A DNA stretch of 64,000 nt from Emticicia aquatilis (GCF_014644295.1 NZ_BMKK01000008.1:62001-126000); one strand, 5' to 3'. Shown: positions 27,845 through 35,907, counted from the stretch's first letter. Made by a program: numbers and translations. Notes: a model not told the origin generated them from the sequence alone.

Positions 27845-28027
27845 ATTGTATCTTGTTTAGTGTTGATGCGTTTTGTTGGTTCATTGTATTGTATTTGGAA
27901 AACTGGAGAATTGGTTATTGGAAAACAGGTCAATTTAATATTGATTCATGCTGACCAATATTAAAGTATAGCCCACAAATCAATAACAAATAACTAATTT
28001 CCCAGTAACTAAACGACCAGAAACCAC

Positions 28028-29479
28028 TCAAAGGCTATCGTTAATAATAGGAATTTTTACAAAAATACTCGTTCCTTTGCCTACTTCTGAATCAATCTTT
28101 ATCGTTCCGTTGAGAAGCCTAACACGGGTTTGTAAGTTGCCCAATCCATTTCCTCCAAATCGGCTTTTCTTGGTTTTTTTCATGTCAAAGCCTTTGCCGT
28201 CGTCAACCACCGAAAGTGTAATATATTTATTCTTTTCGTTTGATAAAGTTATCGATACCTTTTTGGCTTTGGCGTGTTTCATAATGTTATTGAGTGTTTC
28301 TTGCGTAATTCTATACAAGTTATTCTCAATTTTGTTAGGAATCGTTATGTTTTCGGTCAAATCATTGAACGAGGCTCGAAAATCAGCACCTTTGGCGGTT
28401 CGTTCGAGCAGCAGTCTGATGGCCGAAGAAAGTCCAAAATCTGTCAGTACTGAAGGCATCAAATTGAACGATACCGTGCGAGTGGCCTCAATAGTCTCAT
28501 CAATTAGTTTTTGGTGTTCTTCAAACGACTTTCGTTGTTTTTCATTCACAAAGGGCAAACTTTTCAGTTGTTCGCTATCGAGTTTGAGGCCAGTAAGCAT
28601 TTGCCCAATGCCATCGTGCAATTCACGAGCCAGTCGTTTGCGTTCTTCTTCTTGGCCTTCGAGCAGAGCCGTTGAGCGTACGTTGTCTTCTTTTCGTATC
28701 AAAATAAACTTTTCCTCGGTGGCTTTGACCAAATCTTTTTGGGTCGAAACCAGTTGTTCGTTGGTTTCTTCGAGTTGTTGATTTTTGGTCTGTAATTCTT
28801 GTTCCGATTCCTTGATTCTGAGAATGACTTCCTGCACGTATCGTACGAGTGGTATAAAAATCAGAAAAGCTTCAAGAACAAGCGTTAAAATTGTAAATCC
28901 AAAGAGTATAAATTCGATTCGCTTGACGTTCTCTACCCTTTCTTTTGCCTCAATATCATACTGCGATACAATCTTATCCATGATTTTCAGAAAATCACGT
29001 TCGTTGGTAAGCATATTCTTGATAATGTTGTGGCTACTTTGGGCGGTATAATTTTTTTGAGCAACACTATCGGCATTGATACTGATTACCTGAAATTTAG
29101 GCTCAATTTCGTCGAATAACTTTTGTATGGCACTACTATTTTTTACAAAATAAGTTTTTTCCAAGCCCAGTTTGCCATTTTTTAGGCCATAATGGCATTT
29201 TACCCAAAGATTTAGTGTTTCGCTAAAATCATTTTCGTAAAAAGCGGCTTCTTCGGCATACTGCGTTTTATTGGTCAGTAAGATGGCCATTTTGCATATC
29301 CTCTGGCTTAGCATACGCTGCCTACCCGCTAAATTTACAACGTGGGCATCATCGCTCGATTCGTTGAGCGAACGCTGAATTAGCATTTGCCCAAACAACG
29401 AAAGCAGTGCCACCACAAAGAGTGCCACCATGTAAAGACGTGTTAATCGCTGCGATACTTGCTTGTCGAGATTTTGCAT
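28028..29479 (-). CDS. NarX-like sensor histidine kinase (PilJ/P-box sensor, HisKA_3)
   Basis: 483 residues. TM1 is near 15-35 and TM2 near 190-215, enclosing a periplasmic helical domain whose start (NLAGRQRMLSQRICKMA) matches the P-box of nitrate sensors NarX/NarQ and the PilJ N-terminal domain. A coiled coil (LQTKNQQLEETNEQLV) leads into the HisKA_3 dimerisation helix with the phosphorylated His (RKRLARELHDGIGQMLTGL), then an HATPase_c with the N box (LNNIMKHAKAK) and G boxes (VVDDGKGFD; GLGNLQTRV). The P-box argues for nitrate or nitrite as ligand. It is followed by the NarL-like regulator after a 183-base gap. Confidence 0.9.
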   Translation of the reverse strand: MQNLDKQVSQRLTRLYMVALFVVALLSLFGQMLIQRSLNESSDDAHVVNLAGRQRMLSQRICKMAILLTNKTQYAEEAAFYENDFSETLNLWVKCHYGLKNGKLGLEKTYFVKNSSAIQKLFDEIEPKFQVISINADSVAQKNYTAQSSHNIIKNMLTNERDFLKIMDKIVSQYDIEAKERVENVKRIEFILFGFTILTLVLEAFLIFIPLVRYVQEVILRIKESEQELQTKNQQLEETNEQLVSTQKDLVKATEEKFILIRKEDNVRSTALLEGQEEERKRLARELHDGIGQMLTGLKLDSEQLKSLPFVNEKQRKSFEEHQKLIDETIEATRTVSFNLMPSVLTDFGLSSAIRLLLERTAKGADFRASFNDLTENITIPNKIENNLYRITQETLNNIMKHAKAKKVSITLSNEKNKYITLSVVDDGKGFDMKKTKKSRFGGNGLGNLQTRVRLLNGTIKIDSEVGKGTSIFVKIPIINDSL

Positions 29480-29574
29480 TCTGAAAAATTAAAGCATTTT
29501 TTTTGAACTAACAAGCCAGCATTCAAAGTTCTTTGTTATATTAAAGTTTTTGTTTCTTTTGTACTATTTGCTTT

Positions 29575-29592
29575 TTAAGTAATTTTACTCAT
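29575..29592. promoter_or_regulatory. Palindromic operator candidate between the sensor kinase and cobA
   Basis: TTAAGTA-ATTT-TACTCAT repeats the nirBD site with a different spacer. It lies 13 bases upstream of a -7 box on the plus strand (29606), a normal activator position for cobA, and 95 bases from the divergent kinase start, so it could serve both. Confidence 0.55.
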
Positions 29593-29605
29593 TTTGTATT
29601 TTATT

Positions 29606-29613
29606 TATATTTG
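29606..29613 (+). promoter_or_regulatory. Bacteroidota -7 element upstream of cobA
   Basis: TATATTTG is an exact TAnnTTTG match, 176 bases before the cobA ATG. No TTG stands at the usual -33 distance, which would suit an activator-dependent promoter. The rest of the 310-base gap (29480-29789) shows no other structure. Confidence 0.5.
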
Positions 29614-29789
29614 TTTGTCTAAAAATAACTAATTTGAAATTTTCTTTGGTTAAAGTATGCTTTGGGCAAATATTAACCTTACTTTTATATCATGAAATAT
29701 ATGGCTACGACCGTATTATTTTTTATTTTAGGGTTTTTATACCTACTAAATCCACCCTTTTTACTTCTAAACATTAATACTCAAAAATT

Positions 29790-30542
29790 ATGCACTCTAA
29801 GCTAACACTCGTGGGGGCGGGTCCGGGCGACAGCGAACTCATCACATTAAAAGCCATTAAGGCTCTGCAAAGTGCAGATGTAGTATTATATGATGCTCTT
29901 GCCAATGATTCTTTGCTCGAATACGCACCAAAAGATGCCATAAAAATCAATGTTGGTAAGCGTAAGGGACAGCACTCGTTTAAGCAAGACGAAATCAATC
30001 ATTTAATAGTCTCGTCGGCACTCGAACACGGCCACGTTGTGCGACTAAAAGGCGGTGACCCATTTGTGTTTGGGCGTGGCTACGAAGAATTAGAACACGC
30101 CAAAGCTTTCGGAATTCCGACTGAAGTTATTCCTGGAGTTTCGAGTTCGATTGGCGTTGCGGCTGCCGTTCAGATTCCGATTACACACCGAGATATTGCT
30201 CGAAGTTTCTGGGTAGTTACAGGGCATACAAGCGATGGCAGCCTACCAAAAGACCTCGAATTGGCAGCACAATCAACCGCTACGGTGGTAGTTTTGATGG
30301 GAATGAGCAAATTGGCCGAAATTGCGGCTATTTTTGATAAGCACGGCAAAGCCAATGTACCAGTGGCGATTATTCAGAATGGAACTACTGGCGAACAAAA
30401 ATCGGTTTTCGGGCAAGTAAGAGATATTGTCGAAAAAGTGCATGAGTCGAAAGTGAGTAATCCTGCTGTTATTATCGTTGGTGATGTTGTTGGCTTGCAT
30501 CCCGAATATGTCGAGGCCTATGTAGCCAGTATGAATTTGTAG
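29790..30542 (+). CDS. cobA: Uroporphyrinogen-III C-methyltransferase
   Basis: 250 residues, the length of monofunctional SUMT without the CysG oxidase/chelatase part. Family motifs run in order: LVGAGPGDSELITLKA, ADVVLYDALAN, the VRLKGGDPFVFGRG box near residue 90, IPGVSSSIGVAA, and VVVLMGMSKL. It uses two AdoMet to make precorrin-2 from uroporphyrinogen III, the first step to sirohaem, which NirB needs. No dehydrogenase/ferrochelatase gene is in the window. A terminator follows the stop codon. Confidence 0.95.
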   Translation: MHSKLTLVGAGPGDSELITLKAIKALQSADVVLYDALANDSLLEYAPKDAIKINVGKRKGQHSFKQDEINHLIVSSALEHGHVVRLKGGDPFVFGRGYEELEHAKAFGIPTEVIPGVSSSIGVAAAVQIPITHRDIARSFWVVTGHTSDGSLPKDLELAAQSTATVVVLMGMSKLAEIAAIFDKHGKANVPVAIIQNGTTGEQKSVFGQVRDIVEKVHESKVSNPAVIIVGDVVGLHPEYVEAYVASMNL

Positions 30543-30575
30543 ATATATATATAAGGTATAGTATATACACCACGG

Positions 30576-30606
30576 TGCCATTCCTTTATCGGGATGGCAT
30601 TTTTTG
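30576..30606 (+). terminator. Intrinsic terminator after cobA
   Basis: TGCCATTCC pairs with GGGATGGCA (one G-T pair) around a short loop and is followed by TTTTTT. It separates cobA from the porin-nrt operon. Confidence 0.85.
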
Positions 30607-30813
30607 TTTCGGTTGGTTTGAGTGTTAATCCTTATCTTTTTTATGGTTGAATTTTAGTTGGTAAAAAATTAAAAAATGCAAAATCAATAAAAATAGGTTT
30701 CAAAAAATGCTAAAAATGAAAAATAAAATTGCATTTTTCTAAAAACAAGTTTCAAAATTAAAAGAATTTTAAGTAAAAATGCCAAAAATGACAAAAATAT
30801 GTTGTTTTGTGTT

Positions 30814-30843
30814 TTGAGTATAAAATATTATTTTCTACATTTG
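30814..30843 (+). promoter_or_regulatory. Promoter of the porin-nrt operon (TTG-N19-TACATTTG)
   Basis: TTG at 30814-30816 and TACATTTG at 30836-30843 are spaced by 19 bases, an exact Bacteroidota promoter. It predicts a transcript start near 30850 and a leader of about 275 nt before the ATG at 31127. Confidence 0.75.
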
Positions 30844-30869
30844 AATAAGCAATAACAAAAACGGTATTA

Positions 30870-30887
30870 TTAAGTATAAATAACCAA
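30870..30887 (+). promoter_or_regulatory. Palindromic operator candidate, porin-nrt promoter (one good half)
   Basis: TTAAGTA-TAAA-TAACCAA: the left heptamer and spacer equal those of the nirBD and narK sites, while the right half keeps only TA-C. It lies 26 bases downstream of the -7 box. Confidence 0.4.
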
Positions 30888-30893
30888 AGAAAA

Positions 30894-31098
30894 TTCTGAT
30901 AGTGGGGGCTATCAGAAAATTAATTGAAAGTACTAATCTATTTATTTAAAACTTCAAATGAAATGCAAACGTAGGGAAAACAACATTAAAAGAACAAAAA
31001 ACTGGTGATAGTCGGAGTGGGGGCTTCGTCTTGAACCAAACAAAAAAACCGACCTGACATGGGGGTGTCAAATCGGCTAACGAATCGCAGAACGTAGG
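30894..31098 (+). ncRNA. Structured leader of the porin-nrt operon: three TGGGGG-loop hairpins
   Basis: Hairpin 1 (30894-30917) has a perfect 9-bp stem, TTCTGATAG/CTATCAGAA, closing a TGGGGG hexaloop. Hairpin 2 (about 31003-31038) closes TGGGGG with GGAG/CTTC plus further pairs. Hairpin 3 (31049-31076) closes TGGGGG with TGACA/TGTCA and has an outer CCGA/TCGG stem. A GCAAACGTAGGGAAAACA box (30965-30982) lies between hairpins 1 and 2, and GCAGAACGTAGG follows hairpin 3 (31087-31098). The layout looks like a cis-acting RNA that binds a protein or controls elongation. I do not recognise it as a known class. Confidence 0.6.
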
Positions 31099-31126
31099 TA
31101 TTTATTCACAATTCAATTCAAAACAA

Positions 31127-32680
31127 ATGAAAAAAAATCTATTTCGCAAGTTTGGGCTTGCAATTTTCTTCGCAGTTTCTTTTTTCAAAGCGTCTTATTC
31201 TCAATTTTCATTACTCGGTCAAGTCAGAACTCGCACAGAAATACGTGACGGATTAGGTAATCTTGCACCTTATGGTACAAAATACTCAGCTTTTACATCA
31301 CAACGTACTAGATTAACCTTTGGTTATAAATGGGACAGAGTAACTTTCGGTATGGCCGTGCAAGATGTGCGTGTTTGGGGGCAAGATGCCTCATCAATCT
31401 CAAATGCCGACGGAGGCAAGTTTGGCGTACACGAAGCATGGGCCGAAATCGTACTGGCAAACTCGGCCGACACAACCGTTAAATTCAAACCAATTCAGAA
31501 TCTTTCATTAAAAATTGGTCGCCAAGAGCTTGTATATGACGATGTTCGTTTACTCGGTAACCTCGATTGGCTACAACAAGCTCGCCGTTTCGATGCAGCT
31601 ATCTTCAAAGCACAGCATTTAGGTTGGGCTTTAGACTTCGGTGGTGGTTTCAATCAAAATGCCGACGCTTTCGGTACAAACGGTACATATTATGTGGGTG
31701 GAAATGCTTCTGCAACGGCACTTTCCAATAAAAATGTTACGTTGGCTATTCCAACAGGATTTTTGCCAACCAGCGGTAAAGGCGGAGCTCCAGTTTTGGC
31801 CAATGCGGCCAGCACAAATGGGCAAAACCAAATGTTCAAGTCGTTTCAAATGGCGTATTTGACCCATAAGTTCAAACAAACGAAACTTTCGGTCTTATTC
31901 TTCAAAGATGATTTCTCGAAATACCGTATTGATAGTTTGGGCAATGCTACACAGGGTTACGTATATGGAAGACGTTATGACCAATCGGGTGTAAATTCTC
32001 GCTTTACTTATGGAGCTATGCTCACTGGGCAATTTGGCAATGCTTCGGCAAAACTCGGTAAAGTTGCATGGCAAGCATTTGGGTATGTGCAATCAGGAAA
32101 AGACCGTGATGGCTTGAAAATTACGAATGCCTACTACTACGGAGCAAATTTGATGATGCAAAAAGGACTTTTAAGTTTCGGCCCAGGCTACGAAGTGCTT
32201 TCTGGAAATGATGGTTTTAATACAAAAGCTGGCGAAACGAGCCGTTTCGACCCACTTTATGGAACACCGCACAAGCATTGGGGTTATATGGATTACTTCT
32301 ATGTTGGAACAGGCTCTCCCGTTGGTGGACTCCAAAATGCTTTCTTTAAAATTAAACATGCCGCCCCACGCCTAACAACTACTTTCGATATTCATTATTT
32401 TGCTTTGGCTGCTGATACGCCAAATAAAATGAAAGATGCTCCAGCAGGTGCAAAAATTTCACCGATGTTGGGCATGGAATATGATTTAGTCTTGAATTAT
32501 TCCCTCAATAAATTCACTTCGGTTGAGTTAGGTTATTCTGTAATGAAAGGAAACAACAGCCTCGAATACGTGAAGCAAAATTCGATGGATAAAACCCGCA
32601 AAACCGGCCAGTGGGGATATTTAATGCTCAATATCCGACCTGATTTCTTCTACTCAAAACCAGTGGCAATTAAACAATAG
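31127..32680 (+). CDS. Outer-membrane porin, alginate-export family-like (nitrate locus)
   Basis: 517 residues. A signal peptide (FGLAIFFAVSFFKASYSQ) is followed by alternating amphipathic strands starting FSLLGQVRTRTEIRDGLG and SQRTRLTFGYKWDRVTFGMAVQDVR, the beta-barrel pattern of the alginate_exp family. The repeated SLKIGRQELVYDDVRLLG motif is common to these porins. The chain ends in an aromatic-rich strand (YLMLNIRPDFFYSKP). As the first gene of the operon with nrtABC it probably admits nitrate or nitrite across the outer membrane; that role is inferred from position. Translation follows a long structured leader. Confidence 0.8.
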   Translation: MKKNLFRKFGLAIFFAVSFFKASYSQFSLLGQVRTRTEIRDGLGNLAPYGTKYSAFTSQRTRLTFGYKWDRVTFGMAVQDVRVWGQDASSISNADGGKFGVHEAWAEIVLANSADTTVKFKPIQNLSLKIGRQELVYDDVRLLGNLDWLQQARRFDAAIFKAQHLGWALDFGGGFNQNADAFGTNGTYYVGGNASATALSNKNVTLAIPTGFLPTSGKGGAPVLANAASTNGQNQMFKSFQMAYLTHKFKQTKLSVLFFKDDFSKYRIDSLGNATQGYVYGRRYDQSGVNSRFTYGAMLTGQFGNASAKLGKVAWQAFGYVQSGKDRDGLKITNAYYYGANLMMQKGLLSFGPGYEVLSGNDGFNTKAGETSRFDPLYGTPHKHWGYMDYFYVGTGSPVGGLQNAFFKIKHAAPRLTTTFDIHYFALAADTPNKMKDAPAGAKISPMLGMEYDLVLNYSLNKFTSVELGYSVMKGNNSLEYVKQNSMDKTRKTGQWGYLMLNIRPDFFYSKPVAIKQ

Positions 32681-32681
32681 C

Positions 32682-32780
32682 CCCCTAACCCCCAATGGGG
32701 GACAATTAGTCAAGGCTTTAAAATTATTTATTAAATAAAAAACATAATTCCTTTAATTCCCCATCGGGGGTTAGGGGCCT
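32682..32780. repeat. Inverted pair of CCCCATTGGGGG-type palindromic repeats
   Basis: CCCCCTAACCCCCAATGGGG at 32682 and TCCCCATCGGGGGTTAGGGG at 32758 are reverse complements apart from a few bases, separated by about 55 AT-rich bases. They fill the gap between the porin stop and nrtA and could fold into one large stem-loop that lowers read-through. Confidence 0.75.
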
Positions 32781-32789
32781 TTTAATCTT

Positions 32790-34013
32790 ATGAAAAATAT
32801 ATTCAAATCAATATTCAAAATTAGCTCCCCATTGGGGTTGGGGGCTGTCATTATCTTAGCTTCTACCATCTCAGCATTCAAATATCCTGCCGCTGAGGCA
32901 ATTAAATTAGGCTTTATTCCACTGACCGACTGTGCTCCGTTAGTGGCAGCAAAAGAATTAGGCTTATTTGCCAAATACGGAGTAAATGTAGAACTAAGCA
33001 AAGAGGCTTCTTGGGCTAATATTCGTGATAAAGTTTTGAATGGCGAGTTAGACGGAGCTCATTGTTTGTTTTCAATGCCTTTATCGGTTTACACGGGCGT
33101 AGGCGGAAAAGCTGGTTCGGAAATGAAAATTGCCATGACACTCAACAACAACGGTCAGGCTATTTCACTCTCGAAGGATTTCTGTGGATTGGTTGGTTTC
33201 AAAGATTTGAAAAAAGTAAACTCGGCTATTACAGAAATCAAAAAACGTAAAGAAGTAACCTTTGCCATGACTTTCCCAGGAGGTACACACGATATTTGGC
33301 TCAGAAACTGGATGGCGGCCGCCGGTGTAAACCAAAAATCAGTAGGTATCATCACGATTCCACCGCCACAAATGGTAGCAAACATGAAAGTTGATAACAT
33401 GGAAGGTTTCTGTGTAGGTGAGCCATGGAATGGGGTGGCAGTAGCACAAAGCGTAGGTTTTACGCACATTGCAAGCCAAGATATTTGGAAAAACCACCCA
33501 GAAAAAGCTTTGGTAGTAAATAGCAAATTTGCGGCAGGCCAAAAAGAGGATTTGAAGAAAGTAATGAAGGCCATCATAGAAGCTCAAAAATGGTTGGATA
33601 ACATGGGAAATCGTAAGAAAGCTGCAGCTTGGTTATCGAAACCATATTACGTAAATGCTCCTGTGGCGGTTTTGGAAGCTCGCTTGTTAGGTTCAAATGA
33701 TTTAGGTTGTGATTTAGGCGTACAAAAATACAAAGATGACTACATGACATTCTACAACAATGGCTTAGTTGCTACTCCTAAAAAATCGTATGCGATGTGG
33801 TTTTTGGCTCAATATGTACGTTTTGGCTACTTAAAATCAGCTCCAGACTATAAAGGCATTGCTGAGAAATTGATTTTAGATGATTTGTTTGCTGAAGTGG
33901 CCAAAGAAATGAGCGTGCCTGTTCAACCAGATATGCAAGCATTCAAAACTACTCTTGACATTAACTTCGACCCGAATAATATCGCTGGGTATTTGTCGGC
34001 AACGAAGAAGTAA
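32790..34013 (+). CDS. nrtA: Nitrate ABC transporter substrate-binding protein
   Basis: 407 residues, NrtA/CmpA type: IKLGFIPLTDCAPLVAAKEL at the start of the mature protein, then YGVNVELSKEASWANIRDKV, LDGAHCLFSMPLSVYTG, the FPGGTHDIWLRNWMAAAGV stretch and EGFCVGEPWNGVAV, all standard for nitrate/bicarbonate-binding members. The signal peptide (about 1-31) contains residues SPLGLGAV encoded by an in-frame palindromic repeat at 32825-32846. There is no lipobox Cys, so it is probably a soluble periplasmic binder. It works with NrtB and NrtC. Its stop codon is the first triplet of another repeat. Confidence 0.9.
   Translation: MKNIFKSIFKISSPLGLGAVIILASTISAFKYPAAEAIKLGFIPLTDCAPLVAAKELGLFAKYGVNVELSKEASWANIRDKVLNGELDGAHCLFSMPLSVYTGVGGKAGSEMKIAMTLNNNGQAISLSKDFCGLVGFKDLKKVNSAITEIKKRKEVTFAMTFPGGTHDIWLRNWMAAAGVNQKSVGIITIPPPQMVANMKVDNMEGFCVGEPWNGVAVAQSVGFTHIASQDIWKNHPEKALVVNSKFAAGQKEDLKKVMKAIIEAQKWLDNMGNRKKAAAWLSKPYYVNAPVAVLEARLLGSNDLGCDLGVQKYKDDYMTFYNNGLVATPKKSYAMWFLAQYVRFGYLKSAPDYKGIAEKLILDDLFAEVAKEMSVPVQPDMQAFKTTLDINFDPNNIAGYLSATKK
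32825..32846. repeat. In-frame palindromic repeat in nrtA signal-peptide region
   Basis: CTCCCCATTGGGGTTGGGGG plus CT. It encodes SPLGLGA inside the nrtA export signal. It belongs to the CCCC-N3/4-GGGG-TTGGGGG family also present in nrtB, narK and several gaps here. Confidence 0.7.
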
Positions 34014-34084
34014 CCCCCCCGCCGACCAATCTGACCGTCCCTAAAGGGGAGCTAAAATATAAAGTTCCTCTTTAGGGGTTGAGG
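34011..34084. repeat. Two palindromic repeats between nrtA and nrtB
   Basis: The first (34011-34052) contains GACCGTCCCTAAAGGGGAGC and is the reverse complement of the composite element at 40985-41023. The second (34067-34084) reads CCTCTTTAGGGGTTGAGG. The nrtA TAA is part of the first. Confidence 0.7.
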
Positions 34085-34119
34085 TTATTCATTCAAATCA
34101 TTTTTAATTTTTTAAAATA

Positions 34120-34920
34120 ATGAAAAAAATACTATCAAAAATATACTCCCCTTCAGGGGTTGGGGGTATTCTTTACTTTCTCGGAAGTATGCTTATCCTC
34201 TTAGGAATTTGGCAATTAGTAACATTCATTACCAAATCAGAAATTCCTGGGCCAGTGGCAACTTGGACAGTCTTTTCTGAAATGTTAGCCGAGCCTTTTT
34301 ATGATTATGGCCCTAACGATAAAGGCATTGGCCTTCAACTTTGGTACTCGCTGCGTCGTGTCTTTTTGGGGTTTGCTTTGGGGAGCCTCATTGCTATTCC
34401 AGCGGGTTTGCTGATGGGTTCTTCTAAAATTGGTATGAAATTACTCAATCCGATTGTGCAGATTTTGCGTCCAGTTTCACCTTTAGCGTGGTTTCCATTG
34501 GGTTTGTTGGCTTTCAAAGCATCTGACCAAGCCACAATTTTTATCATCACCATTACCTCATTGTGGCCAACGCTTATCAATACTGCTTTTGGAGTTTCGT
34601 CATTGCCAGCCGACCATAAAAATGTTGGAAAAGCTTTTGGTTTTTCTCGCTGGAAATACATCACAAAAATTCTATTGCCATTTGCTTTACCTCATATCAT
34701 TACTGGGCTTCGCCTTTCGATTGGTATCGCTTGGGTAGTAATTGTGGCTGGCGAAATGCTTTCGGGCGGTGTCGGAATCGGCTTTTTTGTTTGGGATTCT
34801 TGGAATGGCCTGAGCCTCGAAAAAATCCTTTCCGCAATTCTTATCATCGGAACCGTGGGGCTTTTGTTCGATAAAATTTTCAACGTACTTCAAAAAGCAT
34901 TTAGTTATGAAAGCAAATAA
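34120..34920 (+). CDS. nrtB: Nitrate ABC transporter permease
   Basis: 266 residues with about six membrane segments, BPD_transp_1 fold. FLGSMLILLGIWQLVTFI is the first segment; the EAA-type cytoplasmic loop reads NTAFGVSSLPADHKNVGKAF with GFSRWKYITKILLPFALPHI after it, as in NrtB/SsuC/TauC permeases. Residues 10-17 (SPSGVGG) come from an in-frame palindromic repeat and lie in the cytoplasmic N-terminal tail, so they should not disturb the fold. The gene overlaps nrtC by 14 bases. Confidence 0.92.
   Translation: MKKILSKIYSPSGVGGILYFLGSMLILLGIWQLVTFITKSEIPGPVATWTVFSEMLAEPFYDYGPNDKGIGLQLWYSLRRVFLGFALGSLIAIPAGLLMGSSKIGMKLLNPIVQILRPVSPLAWFPLGLLAFKASDQATIFIITITSLWPTLINTAFGVSSLPADHKNVGKAFGFSRWKYITKILLPFALPHIITGLRLSIGIAWVVIVAGEMLSGGVGIGFFVWDSWNGLSLEKILSAILIIGTVGLLFDKIFNVLQKAFSYESK
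34146..34167. repeat. In-frame palindromic repeat in the nrtB N terminus
   Basis: CTCCCCTTCAGGGGTTGGGG plus GT, encoding SPSGVGG just after the start of nrtB. Same family as the copies in nrtA and narK. Confidence 0.7.
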
Positions 34921-35761
34921 TGAACTTTTAATAGATGATTCTTCATCGTTTCACAAGATAATCACCGAAACCAGTATCGAAGTCAAAGACGTTACTGTTT
35001 CGTTCAAATCGAAAGGTAAAGGCACATTTACGGCCGTAAAAGACATTGATTTGACCATCAAAAAAGGCGAAATCGTTAGTATCATTGGTCACTCAGGTTG
35101 TGGAAAATCAACCTTAATGAATACAATTTCGGGTATGGTGGCTCCATCTTCTGGAGAAGTGATTGCCAACGGAAAAACAGTAAAAGGCCCAGGCCCAGAC
35201 CGAGGAATCGTATTCCAAAACTACTCACTTTTACCGTGGCTCACTGTTTATAAAAATGTTTTCGAGGCAGTTGATTCCGTTTTACCGCATCTTTCTAAAG
35301 CTGAAAAAATAGAATTAGTTGAGAAAAACCTCAACATGGTAAACCTTTGGTCGCATAAGGATAAACTTCCGAGCCAATTATCTGGAGGAATGAAACAACG
35401 GGTGGCCATCGCTCGTGCATTTGCTATCAATCCGAGTATTTTGTTGCTTGATGAACCTTTCGGAGCATTAGATGCCTTGACAAAAGGCTCTATGCACATT
35501 GAGTTATTGAAACTCTGGAATTTAGATAATCGCAACAAAACAATTGTGATGGTTACGCATGATATCGAAGAGGCGATTTTCTTATCGGATAGAGTAGTGG
35601 TAATGAATAATGGTCCTGCCGCAACCATCAAAGAGATTGTTGATATTCCGCTTGCTCGCCCTCGCAATAAAAAAGACATCATACACTTACCTCAATACAT
35701 CGAAGTTCATGACCGATTACTGAATTTATTATTCGATAAGTTCTCAATCGAAGATTTATAA
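34907..35761 (+). CDS. nrtC: Nitrate ABC transporter ATP-binding protein (NrtC/NrtD type)
   Basis: 284 residues. Walker A GHSGCGKSTLMN near residue 65, Q-loop IVFQNYSLLPW, signature LSGGMKQRVAIARAFA, Walker B ILLLDEPFGALDALT and the switch His in VTHDIEEAIFLSDR are all intact. It lacks the extra C-terminal NrtA-like domain of cyanobacterial NrtC, so it is nearer to NrtD in structure. A 25-residue N-terminal extension precedes the ABC domain. The ATG at 34907 lies inside the nrtB end, giving a coupled overlap. An intrinsic terminator follows. Confidence 0.92.
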   Translation: MKANNELLIDDSSSFHKIITETSIEVKDVTVSFKSKGKGTFTAVKDIDLTIKKGEIVSIIGHSGCGKSTLMNTISGMVAPSSGEVIANGKTVKGPGPDRGIVFQNYSLLPWLTVYKNVFEAVDSVLPHLSKAEKIELVEKNLNMVNLWSHKDKLPSQLSGGMKQRVAIARAFAINPSILLLDEPFGALDALTKGSMHIELLKLWNLDNRNKTIVMVTHDIEEAIFLSDRVVVMNNGPAATIKEIVDIPLARPRNKKDIIHLPQYIEVHDRLLNLLFDKFSIEDL

Positions 35762-35787
35762 TTAGTCATTGGTTGACAGTTTTTACG

Positions 35788-35819
35788 AATCCCTTTTGGC
35801 TTTGCCAACTGGGATTTTT
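35788..35819 (+). terminator. Intrinsic terminator after nrtABC
   Basis: AATCCC-TT-TTGGC pairs with GCCAA-CT-GGGATT around TTT and is followed by a T-run. It separates the porin-nrtABC transcript from narK. Confidence 0.85.
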
Positions 35820-35837
35820 CAATAAATCTGTCAATTT

Positions 35838-35872
35838 TTGAGTATAAATACTTATAAAAATAAGTATAAGTA
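35838..35872. promoter_or_regulatory. Operator candidate upstream of narK with four half-sites
   Basis: TTGAGTA-TAAA-TACTTAT is directly followed by AAAA-ATAAGTA and an overlapping ATAAGTA. The first pair equals the nirBD palindrome; the inner TACTTAT-N4-ATAAGTA has NarL-type TACYYMT/AKRRGTA halves facing inward. I see no clear TAnnTTTG box before the narK ATG at 35908. Confidence 0.6.
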
Positions 35873-35907
35873 ACTAAAATATTAAATACTGTCAATCAAA
35901 GAAAAAA

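Noticed and set aside
28077-28781. 234-codon open frame on the plus strand opposite the sensor kinase
   Set aside because: Ser-rich antisense frame caused by codon bias of the kinase gene; kinase motifs on the other strand are unmistakable.
30894-31098. Identity of the leader as an ANTAR-type hexaloop element
   Set aside because: The loops are six bases long, but begin with T rather than the A needed by known ANTAR RNAs, and no ANTAR-domain protein is encoded nearby. Kept as an unknown element instead.
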